From NCBI RefSeq assembly GCF_900604315.1, contig NZ_LR026978.1:1349839-1413838 (forward strand): a DNA stretch of 64,000 bases, given 5' to 3'. The stretch is from [Erwinia] mediterraneensis (lineage in GTDB: Bacteria; Pseudomonadota; Gammaproteobacteria; Enterobacterales; Enterobacteriaceae). The position numbers and the translations under genes are program-made. The notes below the pieces were generated by a model. The model was not told the DNA's origin and made no database searches. It worked only from the letters and a program-made list of their open reading frames with translations. Shown one piece after another: positions 22,655 to 35,058 of the stretch (position 1 is the first letter of the stretch; each line of letters begins with the position of its first letter).

Positions 22655-22702
22655 AGACGTCAATACATCTGGACATCTAAATGTCTTTGCGTATAGATTG
22701 AG
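22655..22702. promoter_or_regulatory. Tandem MET boxes between metB and metJ
   Basis: Contiguous 8-base units AGACGTCA, ATACATCT, GGACATCT, AAATGTCT, TTGCGTAT and AGATTGAG run in register between the divergent genes. The first four fit the MetJ consensus AGACGTCT well and the last two weakly. The array should give cooperative, autoregulated repression of metBL and metJ. Confidence 0.87.
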
Positions 22703-22864
22703 CAGAAAGCCAATTCCCGCTAAAATTATTCCTTATTGCCTGTTCTTTCACGTTGTTTTCGGACGTGTCGACGCACAAAAACCGGCTTCTACCGGGTCAG
22801 GCACCGAAAAATCGGGCATAATCAGCGGATCTCCCTATTTCACTTTTATTAATTAAGGTAACTC

Positions 22865-23182
22865 ATGGCTGAATGGAACGGCGAATATATCAGCCCTTAT
22901 GCTGAGCACGGTAAAAAGAGCGAGCAGGTTAAGAAAATTACGGTTTCCATTCCATTGAAAGTTTTGAAAATTTTAACGGATGAACGTACCCGCCGTCAGG
23001 TCAATAACTTGCGACACGCGACCAACAGCGAACTGCTGTGCGAAGCATTTTTGCATGCTTTCACCGGCCAGCCTCTGCCGGATGATGTGGATCTGCGCAA
23101 AGAGCGCAGTGATGAAATCCCGGAAGAAGCGAAAAAGATCATGCGCGACATGGGCATCGATCCCGACAGCTGGGAATATTGA
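22865..23182 (+). CDS. metJ: Methionine repressor MetJ
   Basis: A ribbon-helix-helix repressor that uses S-adenosylmethionine as corepressor. The 105-residue product equals E. coli MetJ in length; the beta-strand [44 protein letters not shown] carries the DNA-contacting and SAM-pocket segments. It is divergent from metB, with operators in between that imply autoregulation, and is followed by a strong terminator. Confidence 0.98.
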   Translation: MAEWNGEYISPYAEHGKKSEQVKKITVSIPLKVLKILTDERTRRQVNNLRHATNSELLCEAFLHAFTGQPLPDDVDLRKERSDEIPEEAKKIMRDMGIDPDSWEY

Positions 23183-23194
23183 AATGCCAGAAAC

Positions 23195-23223
23195 AAAAAA
23201 ACCCAGCCGAAGCTGGGTTTTTT
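23195..23223. terminator. Bidirectional terminator between metJ and rpmE
   Basis: ACCCAGC / GCTGGGT with a CGAA tetraloop is flanked by a seven-base A-run and a six-base T-run, so it can act for metJ and for convergent rpmE. Confidence 0.92.
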
Positions 23224-23263
23224 CTTGCAGCCGAATCGCCAGGAGTCGACCGCGGGGTAATTC

Positions 23264-23479
23264 TTATTTTTTGCTGCCCGGCACGCTGAAACGCTTGTTA
23301 AAGCGGTCAACACGGCCACCGGTGGCAACTTCACGCTGCTTACCAGTGTAAAACGGGTGGCACTGACCACAAACGTCCAGGTTCATATCGCGACCCATAG
23401 TAGAACGGGTTTTGATCACGTTACCGCAAGTACAGGTGATGGTCACTGCTTCGTATTTCGGATGAATACCTTGTTTCAT
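23264..23479 (-). CDS. rpmE: Ribosomal protein bL31
   Basis: A 71-residue large-subunit ribosomal protein ([19 protein letters not shown]...). It keeps the zinc-binding cysteines CTCGN and CGQCHPF, so it is the zinc-containing (C+) form, and the RVDRFNKRF signature. The longer frame to 23530 is an unneeded upstream extension. It lies alone between metJ and priA, on the opposite strand from both. Confidence 0.97.
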   Translation of the reverse strand: MKQGIHPKYEAVTITCTCGNVIKTRSTMGRDMNLDVCGQCHPFYTGKQREVATGGRVDRFNKRFSVPGSKK

Positions 23480-23610
23480 GGAAAACCTCACAAAAGGCCG
23501 TGTCGCTCTCCGTACCAGGCGAACCCGCACGGTACCACACGTGGTTAGACATTATGGTGGATTTTGACGAGCAGTTACTCATCAAAGGCGGCATACTATA
23601 CAGAAAATGA

Positions 23611-25896
<2,286 letters not shown>

Positions 25897-26076
25897 GTCG
25901 CTGCGGTTCTGCGAGCCGGATCGAAAAAAGTCGCACAAGTCACAATTTTTATGCAAATTAAGTAACAACCCTACCCGCAGATCGGTTAACAATAATGCCC
26001 GATCGCGCTGATACCAGACATGAGGTCTGGACGTTATCTGAATAAGCATGCGCAAGAACGCGCCAGGAGTAGAGCG

Positions 26077-27111
26077 TTGGAGCAGAATCAGCAATCATCC
26101 GCCACCATGAAAGATGTGGCAGAGCAGGCTGGCGTCTCAACCGCCACCGTTTCACGTGCGTTGATGAACCCGGAAAAAGTCTCGGCCGCCACCCGTCAGC
26201 GGGTTGAACAGGCGGTGATTGCCGTTGGCTACTCTCCTCATGCCATCGCACGCAACGCAAAACGCGGTGAATCGCGCACTATCCTGGTGATAGTGCCGGA
26301 TATTTGCGATCCCTTTTTCAGTGAGATTATCCGCGGTGTGGAAGTGACCGCTGCCGCCCAAGGCTATCTGGTGCTGATTGGTGACTGTGCCCATCAGAAT
26401 CAGCAGGAAAAAACCTTTATGAACCTGATGCTGACGCGCCAGATCGATGGCATGGTGCTGCTGGGTTCGCAGGTGCCGTTTGATGCCGGCGTGGAAGAAC
26501 AGCGCAACCTGCCGCCCATGGTGATGGCGAACGAGTTCGCGCCGGAGATGGAACTGCCGACCGTTCACATTGATAATCTCACCGCCGCCTTCGAAGCGGT
26601 GAATCATCTGATTCAGCTGGGCCACCGGCGTATCGCCTGTATTGCTGGTCCCGAAGAGATGCCGCTGTGCCAGTATCGCCTGCAGGGCTATATTCAGGCG
26701 CTGCGGCGTAGCGGTATTACGGTGGATCCCACCTGTATTGTGCGCGGCGATTTCACCTTTGAGGCGGGCGTCAGCGCCCTGAAGCAGCTGATGAGCCTGC
26801 CACAGCCGCCGCGTGCGCTGTTTTGTCACAGCGACATTATGGCGTTAGGGGCCATGAACCAGGCCAGAGCGATGGGCATGCGCATCCCCGACGATCTCTC
26901 AGTGGTGGGATTTGATGATATTGAACTGTCGCGCTATTACGATCCGCCCTTAACCACCGTCGCGCAGCCGCGCTACGCCATTGGCCGCGAGGCGATGCTG
27001 TTACTGCTGGAGCAGTTACAGGGCAAACGGGTGAATAATGGCTCCCGCCTGCTCGATTCCGAGTTGAAAGTGCGCGGCAGTACTACGGTCCCCCAGGCGC
27101 GGGGAAAATGA
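26077..27111 (+). CDS. cytR: LacI-family transcriptional regulator CytR
   Basis: A repressor of nucleoside uptake and catabolism genes that acts together with CRP and is relieved by cytidine. It has an N-terminal LacI-type helix-turn-helix (TMKDVAEQAGVSTATVSRALMNPEKV) and a periplasmic-binding-protein-like core. I place the start at TTG (26077): it has an AGGAG seven bases upstream and gives 344 residues, close to the E. coli 341. An in-frame ATG at 26020 would add 19 residues without a good ribosome site. The priA-cytR-ftsN order is conserved. Confidence 0.93.
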   Translation: MEQNQQSSATMKDVAEQAGVSTATVSRALMNPEKVSAATRQRVEQAVIAVGYSPHAIARNAKRGESRTILVIVPDICDPFFSEIIRGVEVTAAAQGYLVLIGDCAHQNQQEKTFMNLMLTRQIDGMVLLGSQVPFDAGVEEQRNLPPMVMANEFAPEMELPTVHIDNLTAAFEAVNHLIQLGHRRIACIAGPEEMPLCQYRLQGYIQALRRSGITVDPTCIVRGDFTFEAGVSALKQLMSLPQPPRALFCHSDIMALGAMNQARAMGMRIPDDLSVVGFDDIELSRYYDPPLTTVAQPRYAIGREAMLLLLEQLQGKRVNNGSRLLDSELKVRGSTTVPQARGK

Positions 27112-27264
27112 TGCTGAATTCAGGGAATTTTCAGTAAATTCTGAATGCGAACTCTGCTGGTCAAACCTCCGGCCCTTAAGTAACATGGCGGATTCCTTGC
27201 CGGTCGTTCAGTTGTGGATTTAACCGGCCTTTGGCAGCACTTTTTGAAGGGTATCGGAACGAGA

Positions 27265-28143
27265 GTGGCACAAAAAGATTATGTAGGCCGCGGGCGTTCA
27301 ACAGGGACGCGTCGCAAAAAAAGTAACAGCCGTGGCAAAAAAAGCAAAGGCGGATCGGGTACCTCAAAGCTGATGATTGGACTGGCCGTGGCCGTCCTGG
27401 TTACCTTTGCCGGTGGTTTATGGTTCCTCGCGCATCACAAAAAAGATGAGACGCAGGTGATTCCGAATCATAAAGCCAACGGCAATGGTCTGCCTCCCAA
27501 ACCGGAAGAGCGCTGGAAGTACATTAAAGAGCTGGAGAACCGCCAGATTACCGTACCGACGCCCACCGAACCCTCTGCCGGTGGCGACATCGAGTCGCAA
27601 ACCCAGCTGACCAATGAACAGCGTCAGTTGCTTGAGCAGATGCAGGCGGATATGCGTCAGCAACCCACGCAGCTGAATGAAGTGCCGTGGAACGAGCAAA
27701 CCCCTGCCCAGCGCCAGCAAACGCTGCAGCGTCAGCAGGTGCAGCAGCAAAACCGTTTGCAGCAGCAGGCTCGTCAACAGCAAAACCAGACGCAGCAGCA
27801 GCAGCCGGGTCGTCAGCCTGCGCCAGTCACGCGTGAAACGCCACGTCCGGCCGCCCCGGCGCAACCCGCTAAACAGCCGGAGACAGCTAAGGCAAAACCG
27901 GTGGAAAAAGCGACCTCCCAGCGCTGGATGGTGCAGTGTGGTTCGTTTAAAGGCGCTGATCAGGCGGAGTCCATTCGCGCCGCGCTGGCGTTTGAAGGCT
28001 TTGAAAGCCGCATTACCACCGGTGGCGGCTGGAATCGTGTCGTTATCGGCCCCTATAAAGATCGCAGCAGCGCAGACAATACCCTGAAGCGTCTGCGTGG
28101 TGCCGGACACGCAAACTGTATTCCGCTCTCCATCGGGGGTTGA
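27265..28143 (+). CDS. ftsN: Cell division protein FtsN
   Basis: A late divisome protein that triggers septal peptidoglycan synthesis. The 292-residue product has a short basic cytoplasmic tail, one membrane helix (about 37-56), a conserved juxtamembrane region ([19 protein letters not shown]) that includes the essential segment, a long Q-rich disordered linker (about 120-210), and a C-terminal SPOR domain (about 220-292) that binds denuded glycan. The start is GTG at 27265, as the AQKDYVGR homology indicates. It is about 27 residues shorter than E. coli FtsN, all in the linker. The stop codon overlaps the hslV sigma-32 promoter. Confidence 0.95.
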   Translation: MAQKDYVGRGRSTGTRRKKSNSRGKKSKGGSGTSKLMIGLAVAVLVTFAGGLWFLAHHKKDETQVIPNHKANGNGLPPKPEERWKYIKELENRQITVPTPTEPSAGGDIESQTQLTNEQRQLLEQMQADMRQQPTQLNEVPWNEQTPAQRQQTLQRQQVQQQNRLQQQARQQQNQTQQQQPGRQPAPVTRETPRPAAPAQPAKQPETAKAKPVEKATSQRWMVQCGSFKGADQAESIRAALAFEGFESRITTGGGWNRVVIGPYKDRSSADNTLKRLRGAGHANCIPLSIGG

Positions 28144-28166
28144 AACCCGTCAAACCCGCCCCATAT
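28139..28166 (+). promoter_or_regulatory. Sigma-32 (heat-shock) promoter of hslVU
   Basis: GTTGAAA (28139-28145) and CCCCATAT (28159-28166) are separated by 13 bases. This is a near-perfect match to the RpoH consensus CTTGAAA-N11-16-CCCCATnT. The -35 element includes the ftsN stop codon, and the promoter reads into hslV. Confidence 0.88.
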
Positions 28167-28179
28167 CAGATTGCATGAC

Positions 28180-28208
28180 GCTCCACGCTCAGGCGTGGAG
28201 CCTTTTTT
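28180..28208 (+). terminator. Stem-loop in the hslVU leader / possible ftsN terminator
   Basis: GCTCCACGC / GCGTGGAGC with a TCAG loop is followed by CTTTTTT. It looks like an intrinsic terminator for ftsN. However, it lies just downstream of the sigma-32 promoter, so it would be the first structure in hslVU mRNA, where E. coli has a stabilising 5' stem-loop. It may serve both roles. Confidence 0.75.
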
Positions 28209-28231
28209 CTACTGCAACAAGGGGTCTGCCC

Positions 28232-28762
28232 GTGACAACGATAGTAAGCGTACGACGCAACGGCCAGGTAGTTATTGGCGGTGATGGCCAGGCTACTCTC
28301 GGTAATACCGTTATGAAAGGCAACGTAAAAAAAGTGCGTCGTCTTTACAATGACAAAGTAATAGCCGGTTTCGCTGGCGGTACCGCAGATGCATTCACGC
28401 TGTTTGAACTCTTCGAACGTAAACTGGAAATGCACCAGGGACATCTGGTGAAGGCCGCCGTTGAGCTGGCCAAAGACTGGCGCACCGACCGTATGCTGCG
28501 TCGCCTGGAAGCACTGCTGGCGGTTGCTGATGAGAATGCGTCGCTCATCATTAGCGGTAACGGTGATGTGATTCAGCCGGAAAATGATCTGATTGCCATT
28601 GGTTCTGGTGGGCCCTTCGCTCAGGCGGCCGCCCGCGCTCTGCTGGAAAATACCGAGCTGGGTGCGCGTGACATCGTGGAGAAGGCGCTGAATATCGCGG
28701 GTGATATCTGCATCTACACCAACCATAATATTAATATTGAAGAATTACCCTCCAGGGCATAA
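28232..28762 (+). CDS. hslV: ATP-dependent protease peptidase subunit HslV
   Basis: The proteasome-like threonine peptidase of the HslVU protease. The 176-residue product equals E. coli HslV; after removal of Met1 the N-terminal threonine of [10 protein letters not shown] is the nucleophile. The GDGQATLGN and [14 protein letters not shown] motifs are present. The start is GTG at 28232. It is 11 bases upstream of hslU and behind a sigma-32 promoter. Confidence 0.97.
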   Translation: MTTIVSVRRNGQVVIGGDGQATLGNTVMKGNVKKVRRLYNDKVIAGFAGGTADAFTLFELFERKLEMHQGHLVKAAVELAKDWRTDRMLRRLEALLAVADENASLIISGNGDVIQPENDLIAIGSGGPFAQAAARALLENTELGARDIVEKALNIAGDICIYTNHNINIEELPSRA

Positions 28763-28773
28763 GGATTCTGAAC

Positions 28774-30105
28774 ATGTCTGAGATGACTCCACGCGAGATA
28801 GTCAGTGAACTGAACCGGTTTATCATTGGACAGGATGATGCCAAGCGCGCAGTGGCGATCGCCCTGCGTAACCGCTGGCGCCGTATGCAGCTGAACGAAG
28901 AGCTGCGTCACGAAGTGACACCCAAAAATATTCTGATGATCGGTCCAACCGGTGTTGGTAAAACTGAAATTGCCCGTCGCCTGGCGAAGCTGGCTAACGC
29001 GCCCTTTATCAAGGTTGAAGCGACCAAATTCACCGAAGTGGGCTACGTGGGTAAAGAAGTCGATTCGATTATCCGCGACCTGACCGATGCCGCCGTGAAA
29101 ATGGTGCGTATGCAGGCGATTGAGAAAAACAAATACCGTGCCGAAGAGATGGCGGAAGAGCGCATCCTCGACGTGCTGATCCCCCCGGCGAAAAATAACT
29201 GGGGCCAGCCGGAGCAGAACGCGGAACCGTCCGCCGCACGTCAGTCCTTCCGTAAAAAACTGCGCGAAGGCCAGCTGGATGATAAAGAGATTGAGATCAA
29301 TCTGGCCGCGGCACCGATGGGCGTAGAGATCATGGCGCCACCGGGCATGGAAGAGATGACCAGCCAACTGCAGTCGATGTTCCAGAATCTGGGCGGTCAG
29401 AAGCAAAAACCACGCAAGCTGAAAATCAAAGATGCCATGAAGCTGCTGATTGAAGAGGAAGCGGCCAAGCTGATCAATCCGGAAGAGCTGAAACAGGACG
29501 CGATTGATGCGGTTGAACAGCACGGTATCGTGTTTATTGATGAGATCGACAAAATCTGTAAGCGCGGCCAGTCATCCGGCCCTGACGTCTCTCGTGAAGG
29601 CGTACAGCGCGACCTGCTGCCGCTGGTGGAAGGCTGCACCGTCTCGACCAAACACGGTATGGTGAAAACTGACCACATTCTGTTTATCGCCTCCGGTGCA
29701 TTCCAGGTGGCCAGCCCGGCTGACCTGATCCCGGAACTGCAGGGCCGTCTGCCGATTCGTGTTGAGCTGCAGGCGCTGACGGTTAACGATTTTGAGCGTA
29801 TCCTGACCGAGCCGAACGCTTCTGTGACCGTACAGTACAAAGCGCTGATGGCGACCGAAGGCGTTAACGTCGACTTTACCAACGACGGCATTCGCCGCAT
29901 CGCGGAAGCGGCATGGCAGGTGAACGAGACCACGGAAAACATCGGTGCTCGCCGTCTGCATACCGTGCTGGAGCGCCTGATGGAAGATATCTCCTATGAC
30001 GCCAGCGATCGCAGTGGTGAATCGATCACCATTGATGCCGACTACGTAGGCAAACATCTGGATCAGCTGGTCGCTGACGAAGATCTCAGCCGCTTTATTC
30101 TGTAA
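28774..30105 (+). CDS. hslU: ATP-dependent protease ATPase subunit HslU
   Basis: An AAA+ unfoldase that feeds substrates to HslV. The 443-residue product equals the E. coli length. It has Walker [14 protein letters not shown] (about 56-68), an inserted I-domain (about 110-240), Walker [15 protein letters not shown], the pore motif GYVGKEVD and the C-terminal tail SRFIL that docks into HslV. It ends at a strong terminator. In E. coli menA follows; here rraA does. Confidence 0.98.
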   Translation: MSEMTPREIVSELNRFIIGQDDAKRAVAIALRNRWRRMQLNEELRHEVTPKNILMIGPTGVGKTEIARRLAKLANAPFIKVEATKFTEVGYVGKEVDSIIRDLTDAAVKMVRMQAIEKNKYRAEEMAEERILDVLIPPAKNNWGQPEQNAEPSAARQSFRKKLREGQLDDKEIEINLAAAPMGVEIMAPPGMEEMTSQLQSMFQNLGGQKQKPRKLKIKDAMKLLIEEEAAKLINPEELKQDAIDAVEQHGIVFIDEIDKICKRGQSSGPDVSREGVQRDLLPLVEGCTVSTKHGMVKTDHILFIASGAFQVASPADLIPELQGRLPIRVELQALTVNDFERILTEPNASVTVQYKALMATEGVNVDFTNDGIRRIAEAAWQVNETTENIGARRLHTVLERLMEDISYDASDRSGESITIDADYVGKHLDQLVADEDLSRFIL

Positions 30106-30118
30106 CGGCTGTCTGAAA

Positions 30119-30147
30119 AAGCCCGACCTGACGGTTGGGCTTTTTTC
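30119..30147 (+). terminator. Terminator of hslVU
   Basis: AAGCCCGACC / GGTTGGGCTT forms a stem around a short loop (one G-T pair) followed by a T-run, 14 bases after the hslU stop. Confidence 0.9.
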
Positions 30148-30281
30148 TCTCTGTATCGCGTGGTGAACCTGCGCGCGGGTGAACATACTCACCCTTCTCT
30201 CTTGCGACAAACACGGTCGCGCGTTGCCAGTATGGCAACATAAAGAGTCACCGACGCATCACCCTTTATTCTCTGATGCTT

Positions 30282-30311
30282 TTGCCAACATTCTGCAGAA
30301 AGCGATATACT
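30282..30311 (+). promoter_or_regulatory. Promoter candidate for rraA
   Basis: TTGCCA (30282-30287) and TATACT (30306-30311) are 18 bases apart, 32 bases ahead of the rraA start. The extended GCGATATACTT -10 would also suit sigma-S. Confidence 0.55.
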
Positions 30312-30343
30312 TACCGCTCCTGTGGCAAACAGACGAACCCCCT

Positions 30344-30829
30344 ATGAAATACGATACATCTGAACTCTGCGACATCTACCATGAAGAAGTGAACGTTGTT
30401 GAACCGCTTTTTTCAAACTTTGGTGGTCGCACCTCGTTTGGTGGTCAGATTACCACAGTGAAATGTTTTGAAGACAACGGTCTGCTTTACGATCTGCTGG
30501 AAGAAAACGGACGCGGACGCGTGCTGGTTGTCGATGGCGGTGGCTCCGTGCGCCGTGCGCTGGTGGATGCCCAGCTGGCGCGACTGGCAGAGCAAAACGA
30601 ATGGGAAGGCATTGTTGTCTACGGTTCGGTACGTCAGGTTGATGAACTGGAAGAGCTGGAAATTGGCATTCAGGCCATTGCAGCCATCCCGGCGGGTGCT
30701 GCGGGTGAAGGTATCGGCGAAAGCGACGTGCGCGTTAATTTTGGCGGCGTGACCTTTTTCTCGGGTGACCATCTCTATGCCGACAATACTGGCATTATCC
30801 TCTCTGAAGATCCGCTCGATTTAGAATAA
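30344..30829 (+). CDS. rraA: Ribonuclease E activity regulator RraA
   Basis: Binds the C-terminal scaffold of RNase E and inhibits RNA decay. The 161-residue product equals E. coli RraA ([21 protein letters not shown]). It contains the [15 protein letters not shown] and [24 protein letters not shown] segments of the RraA/HMG-aldolase fold. The frame is open back to 30179, but the conserved start is 30344. In E. coli it lies downstream of menA; here it has its own promoter right after hslU. Confidence 0.96.
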   Translation: MKYDTSELCDIYHEEVNVVEPLFSNFGGRTSFGGQITTVKCFEDNGLLYDLLEENGRGRVLVVDGGGSVRRALVDAQLARLAEQNEWEGIVVYGSVRQVDELEELEIGIQAIAAIPAGAAGEGIGESDVRVNFGGVTFFSGDHLYADNTGIILSEDPLDLE

Positions 30830-30844
30830 AGCAGCAGAAGAGCA

Positions 30845-30867
30845 AACGGGTGTCAGCGCACCCGTCT
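30845..30867 (+). terminator. Terminator between rraA and zapB
   Basis: ACGGGTG / CACCCGT with a short loop is followed by CTTTA, between convergent rraA and zapB. The T-run is weak. Confidence 0.65.
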
Positions 30868-30883
30868 TTACGCTGTCAGAGGA

Positions 30884-31123
30884 TCAGACCTCTTCCATTT
30901 TTCCCAGCAGTGCTCGCAGACGCTCCTGCCACACATGCTGTTCTTCTTTCAACTGCTGGTTTTCACGTGCCAGCGATTCCTGATTTCCCGCAGCCTGCTG
31001 CGCTTCGTTTTTCAGGTGGTTATTCTGCTCTTTAAGCTCTTCGATCTCCATCTGCAACAGCGTGATGGTATCAATCGCCTGCTGTACCTTGGCTTCCAGT
31101 TTTTCGAATACTTCAAATGACAT
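30884..31123 (-). CDS. zapB: Cell division factor ZapB
   Basis: A small coiled-coil protein that links the Z-ring, through ZapA, to MatP at the terminus. The 79-residue product is almost wholly heptad-repeat helix ([29 protein letters not shown]...) and ends with [11 protein letters not shown] as in E. coli. It is divergent from glpF and convergent with rraA, the conserved position. Confidence 0.95.
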   Translation of the reverse strand: MSFEVFEKLEAKVQQAIDTITLLQMEIEELKEQNNHLKNEAQQAAGNQESLARENQQLKEEQHVWQERLRALLGKMEEV

Positions 31124-31352
31124 CTTTCTGACCTCTCCTAAATCTCACAGGGCGTTGATGATGCCAGCCCCAGCTCAGGACGCCCCGTTAACCTGCGGCC
31201 AGCAACGATCTCCCGATTGTATGTAGCCTCTCCACGCAAGTCCAGCAGCGCAAGGCTTCCAGGCACAGTCTTTAACACTTTTCAGTCTATGCCTGAAAGA
31301 TGTCGCTTTATTTGACGATTACAGACGGTACTTTTTCATCTGGCAACCGGGT

Positions 31353-31373
31353 AAATGTTCGAATAATGATGTT
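31353..31373. promoter_or_regulatory. Candidate GlpR operator, distal
   Basis: AATGTTCGAATAATGATGTT resembles the GlpR operator consensus WATGTTCGWTWNCGAACATW in its left half. It lies about 180 bases upstream of glpF. Within the 430-base zapB-glpF gap it is the first of two such sites. Confidence 0.4.
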
Positions 31374-31448
31374 TTATGAAAGCCAAAAAACGCGAAAACG
31401 CTCATTTATTTGACATAGTACACAGAATTTAATTTCGCTATTTCTCGT

Positions 31449-31468
31449 TTATGCTCGTTAACGATAGG
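31449..31468. promoter_or_regulatory. Candidate GlpR operator, proximal
   Basis: TTATGCTCGTTAACGATAGG resembles the GlpR consensus (ATGnTCG...CGA) and lies downstream of a TTGACA element (31410-31415). Glycerol-3-phosphate-responsive repression of glpFK is expected from E. coli. A CRP site is expected too but I could not place one. Confidence 0.45.
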
Positions 31469-31554
31469 TTAACAACAGCCCTCCCGTGAAGATGGGTATC
31501 TCAGGGAATGAGAGTACGAATTGAAAATTTTAACCTCGCTTCAGGAAAACCATT

Positions 31555-32409
31555 ATGAGTCAGACTACAAGCACACTTAAAGGTCAGTGCATTGCCGAAT
31601 TCATAGGTACCGGATTGATTATTTTTTTTGGTGCAGGCTGTGTCGCCGCGCTGAAACTGGCTGGCGCCAGCTTTGGACAGTGGGAAATTTGTATCATTTG
31701 GGGTTTAGGCGTCTCGATTGCGGCTTATATGACCGCAGGTGTTTCAGGCGCACATTTGAACCCTGCCGTAACCCTGGCGCTTTATCTGTTCGGCAATTTT
31801 GAAGGCCGTAAAATTCTTCCCTATGCGGTTGCGCAGGTGGCAGGTGCTTTCTGTGCGGCGGCACTGGTCTATGGCATGTACCATAACCTGTTTATTGATT
31901 ACGAACAGAGCCATCACATGGTACGTGGCAGCATAGAAAGCCTTGATCTGGCAAGCATTTTCTCGACCTACCCTAATCCGCACATCAGTGTGGGGCAGGC
32001 TTTCCTGGTTGAGATGGTGATCACAGCCGTTCTGATTGCTGCCATTATGGCGTTGACGGATGATGGTAACGGTATTCCGCGTGGTCCGCTGGCTCCGCTG
32101 CTGATCGGCCTGCTGGTGGCGATTATTGGTGGCGCGATGGGCCCGCTGACCGGCTTCGCCCTTAACCCGGCGCGTGATTTCGGACCCAAGCTCTTCGCCT
32201 GGCTGGCAGGATGGGGTAACCTGGCATTCACCGGGGCTCGTGATATTCCTTACTTCCTCGTGCCGATTTTCGGTCCGCTGGCAGGTGCCTGTATCGGCGG
32301 CTTTGTCTACCGCGCTTTGATTGGACCGCATCTGCCGATTAATTTGCAGGCAGCTGCAAGCAAAAATCAGGATAAACCGGTTACGCGCGCTGAACAGCGT
32401 AAAGCGTAA
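31555..32409 (+). CDS. glpF: Glycerol uptake facilitator (aquaglyceroporin)
   Basis: An inner-membrane channel for glycerol diffusion. The 284-residue product has the two half-helix NPA motifs (GAHLNPAVT near 65-73 and [12 protein letters not shown] near 200) and six membrane helices. The GlpF-type aspartate after the second NPA is present. It starts the glpF-glpK operon, 31 bases before glpK. The upstream gap has candidate GlpR operators. Confidence 0.97.
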   Translation: MSQTTSTLKGQCIAEFIGTGLIIFFGAGCVAALKLAGASFGQWEICIIWGLGVSIAAYMTAGVSGAHLNPAVTLALYLFGNFEGRKILPYAVAQVAGAFCAAALVYGMYHNLFIDYEQSHHMVRGSIESLDLASIFSTYPNPHISVGQAFLVEMVITAVLIAAIMALTDDGNGIPRGPLAPLLIGLLVAIIGGAMGPLTGFALNPARDFGPKLFAWLAGWGNLAFTGARDIPYFLVPIFGPLAGACIGGFVYRALIGPHLPINLQAAASKNQDKPVTRAEQRKA

Positions 32410-32440
32410 GCCTTGTCACTTTCATCATCAGGAATTGATT

Positions 32441-33955
<1,515 letters not shown>

Positions 33956-33963
33956 TGCTGTTC

Positions 33964-33990
33964 GCCCGCAGCGAGCTGCTGCGGGCTTTC
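33964..33990 (+). terminator. Terminator between glpK and glpX
   Basis: GCCCGCAGC / GCTGCGGGC (33964-33986) is followed by TTTCCCCC, nine bases after the glpK stop. The weak T-run suggests partial read-through into glpX. Confidence 0.65.
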
Positions 33991-34047
33991 CCCCTCCCCT
34001 TCTCCCCTGTGTTACACTGCCTGCCTGTTTTTTGTCAGGTGCATGCC

Positions 34048-35058
34048 ATGAAACGAGAACTTGCCATAGAATTTTCCCGCGTCACCGAGGCCGCCGCGCT
34101 GGCGGGCTATAACTGGTTAGGACGCGGAGATAAAAATGCGGCTGACGGCGCGGCCGTTAACGCCATGCGTATCATGCTGAATAAAGTCGATATCGACGGT
34201 CAGATTGTGATTGGCGAAGGGGAGATCGACGAAGCCCCGATGCTCTATATCGGTGAGAACGTGGGAAGCGGCCAGGGCGATGCGGTGGATATCGCGGTGG
34301 ATCCCATTGAGGGAACGCGTATGACCGCCATGGGTCAGGCCAATGCGCTGGCAGTGCTGGCGGTTGGTGATAAAGGCAGCTTCCTGCATGCGCCAGACAT
34401 GTACATGGAAAAGCTGATTGTCGGGCCGGGGGCGAAAGGGCATATCGATCTGAACCTGTCGCTGGAAGAAAACCTGCGCAACGTCGCCAGCGCGCTGAAC
34501 AAGCCCCTCAGCCAACTCACCGTCACCATTCTGGCGAAACCGCGTCACGATGCGGTGATTGCTCAGCTTCAGCAGCTTGGCGTGCGCGTCTTTGCCGTCC
34601 CCGATGGTGATGTTGCCGCTTCTATTCTGACCTGCATGCCGGACAGCGAAGTTGACGTGCTGTACGGGACTGGCGGCGCGCCGGAAGGCGTCGTCTCTGC
34701 TGCCGTGATCCGCGCGCTGGATGGCGATATGCAGGGGCGTCTGCTGGCGCGTCACCACGTGAAAGGCGACAGCGAAGAAAACCGCCGCATTGGCGAGCAG
34801 GAATTGCAGCGTTGCGCGCAAATGGGGATTGAGGCGAATCGGGTGTTAGCGCTTGCGGAGATGGCGCGTAATGACAATGTGATTTTCGCCGCCACCGGCA
34901 TTACCAGTGGCGATCTGCTGAAAGGCATCACCCGTCAGGGCAATATCGCCACCAGTGAAACCCTGCTTATTCGCGGCAAATCGCGCACCATTCGCCGCAT
35001 TCAGTCGATTCACTACCTCGACCGCAAGGATCCGCAGCTACATCCGTTTATCCTGTAA
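34048..35058 (+). CDS. glpX: Class II fructose-1,6-bisphosphatase
   Basis: A manganese-dependent phosphatase of gluconeogenesis, useful when glycerol is the carbon source. The 336-residue product matches E. coli GlpX, with the metal-site motifs GEGEIDEAPM and DPIEGTRMTAMGQ and the substrate segment YGTGGAPEGV. The ATG at 34048 follows CAGGTG; the longer frame back to 33955 begins in the glpK terminator. The 3' end overlaps convergent emrD by 11 bases. Confidence 0.97.
   Translation: MKRELAIEFSRVTEAAALAGYNWLGRGDKNAADGAAVNAMRIMLNKVDIDGQIVIGEGEIDEAPMLYIGENVGSGQGDAVDIAVDPIEGTRMTAMGQANALAVLAVGDKGSFLHAPDMYMEKLIVGPGAKGHIDLNLSLEENLRNVASALNKPLSQLTVTILAKPRHDAVIAQLQQLGVRVFAVPDGDVAASILTCMPDSEVDVLYGTGGAPEGVVSAAVIRALDGDMQGRLLARHHVKGDSEENRRIGEQELQRCAQMGIEANRVLALAEMARNDNVIFAATGITSGDLLKGITRQGNIATSETLLIRGKSRTIRRIQSIHYLDRKDPQLHPFIL

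Noticed and set aside
28714..29523. Minus-strand open frame opposite hslU (about 269 codons)
   Set aside because: It lies wholly within hslVU and its composition is that of an antisense shadow.
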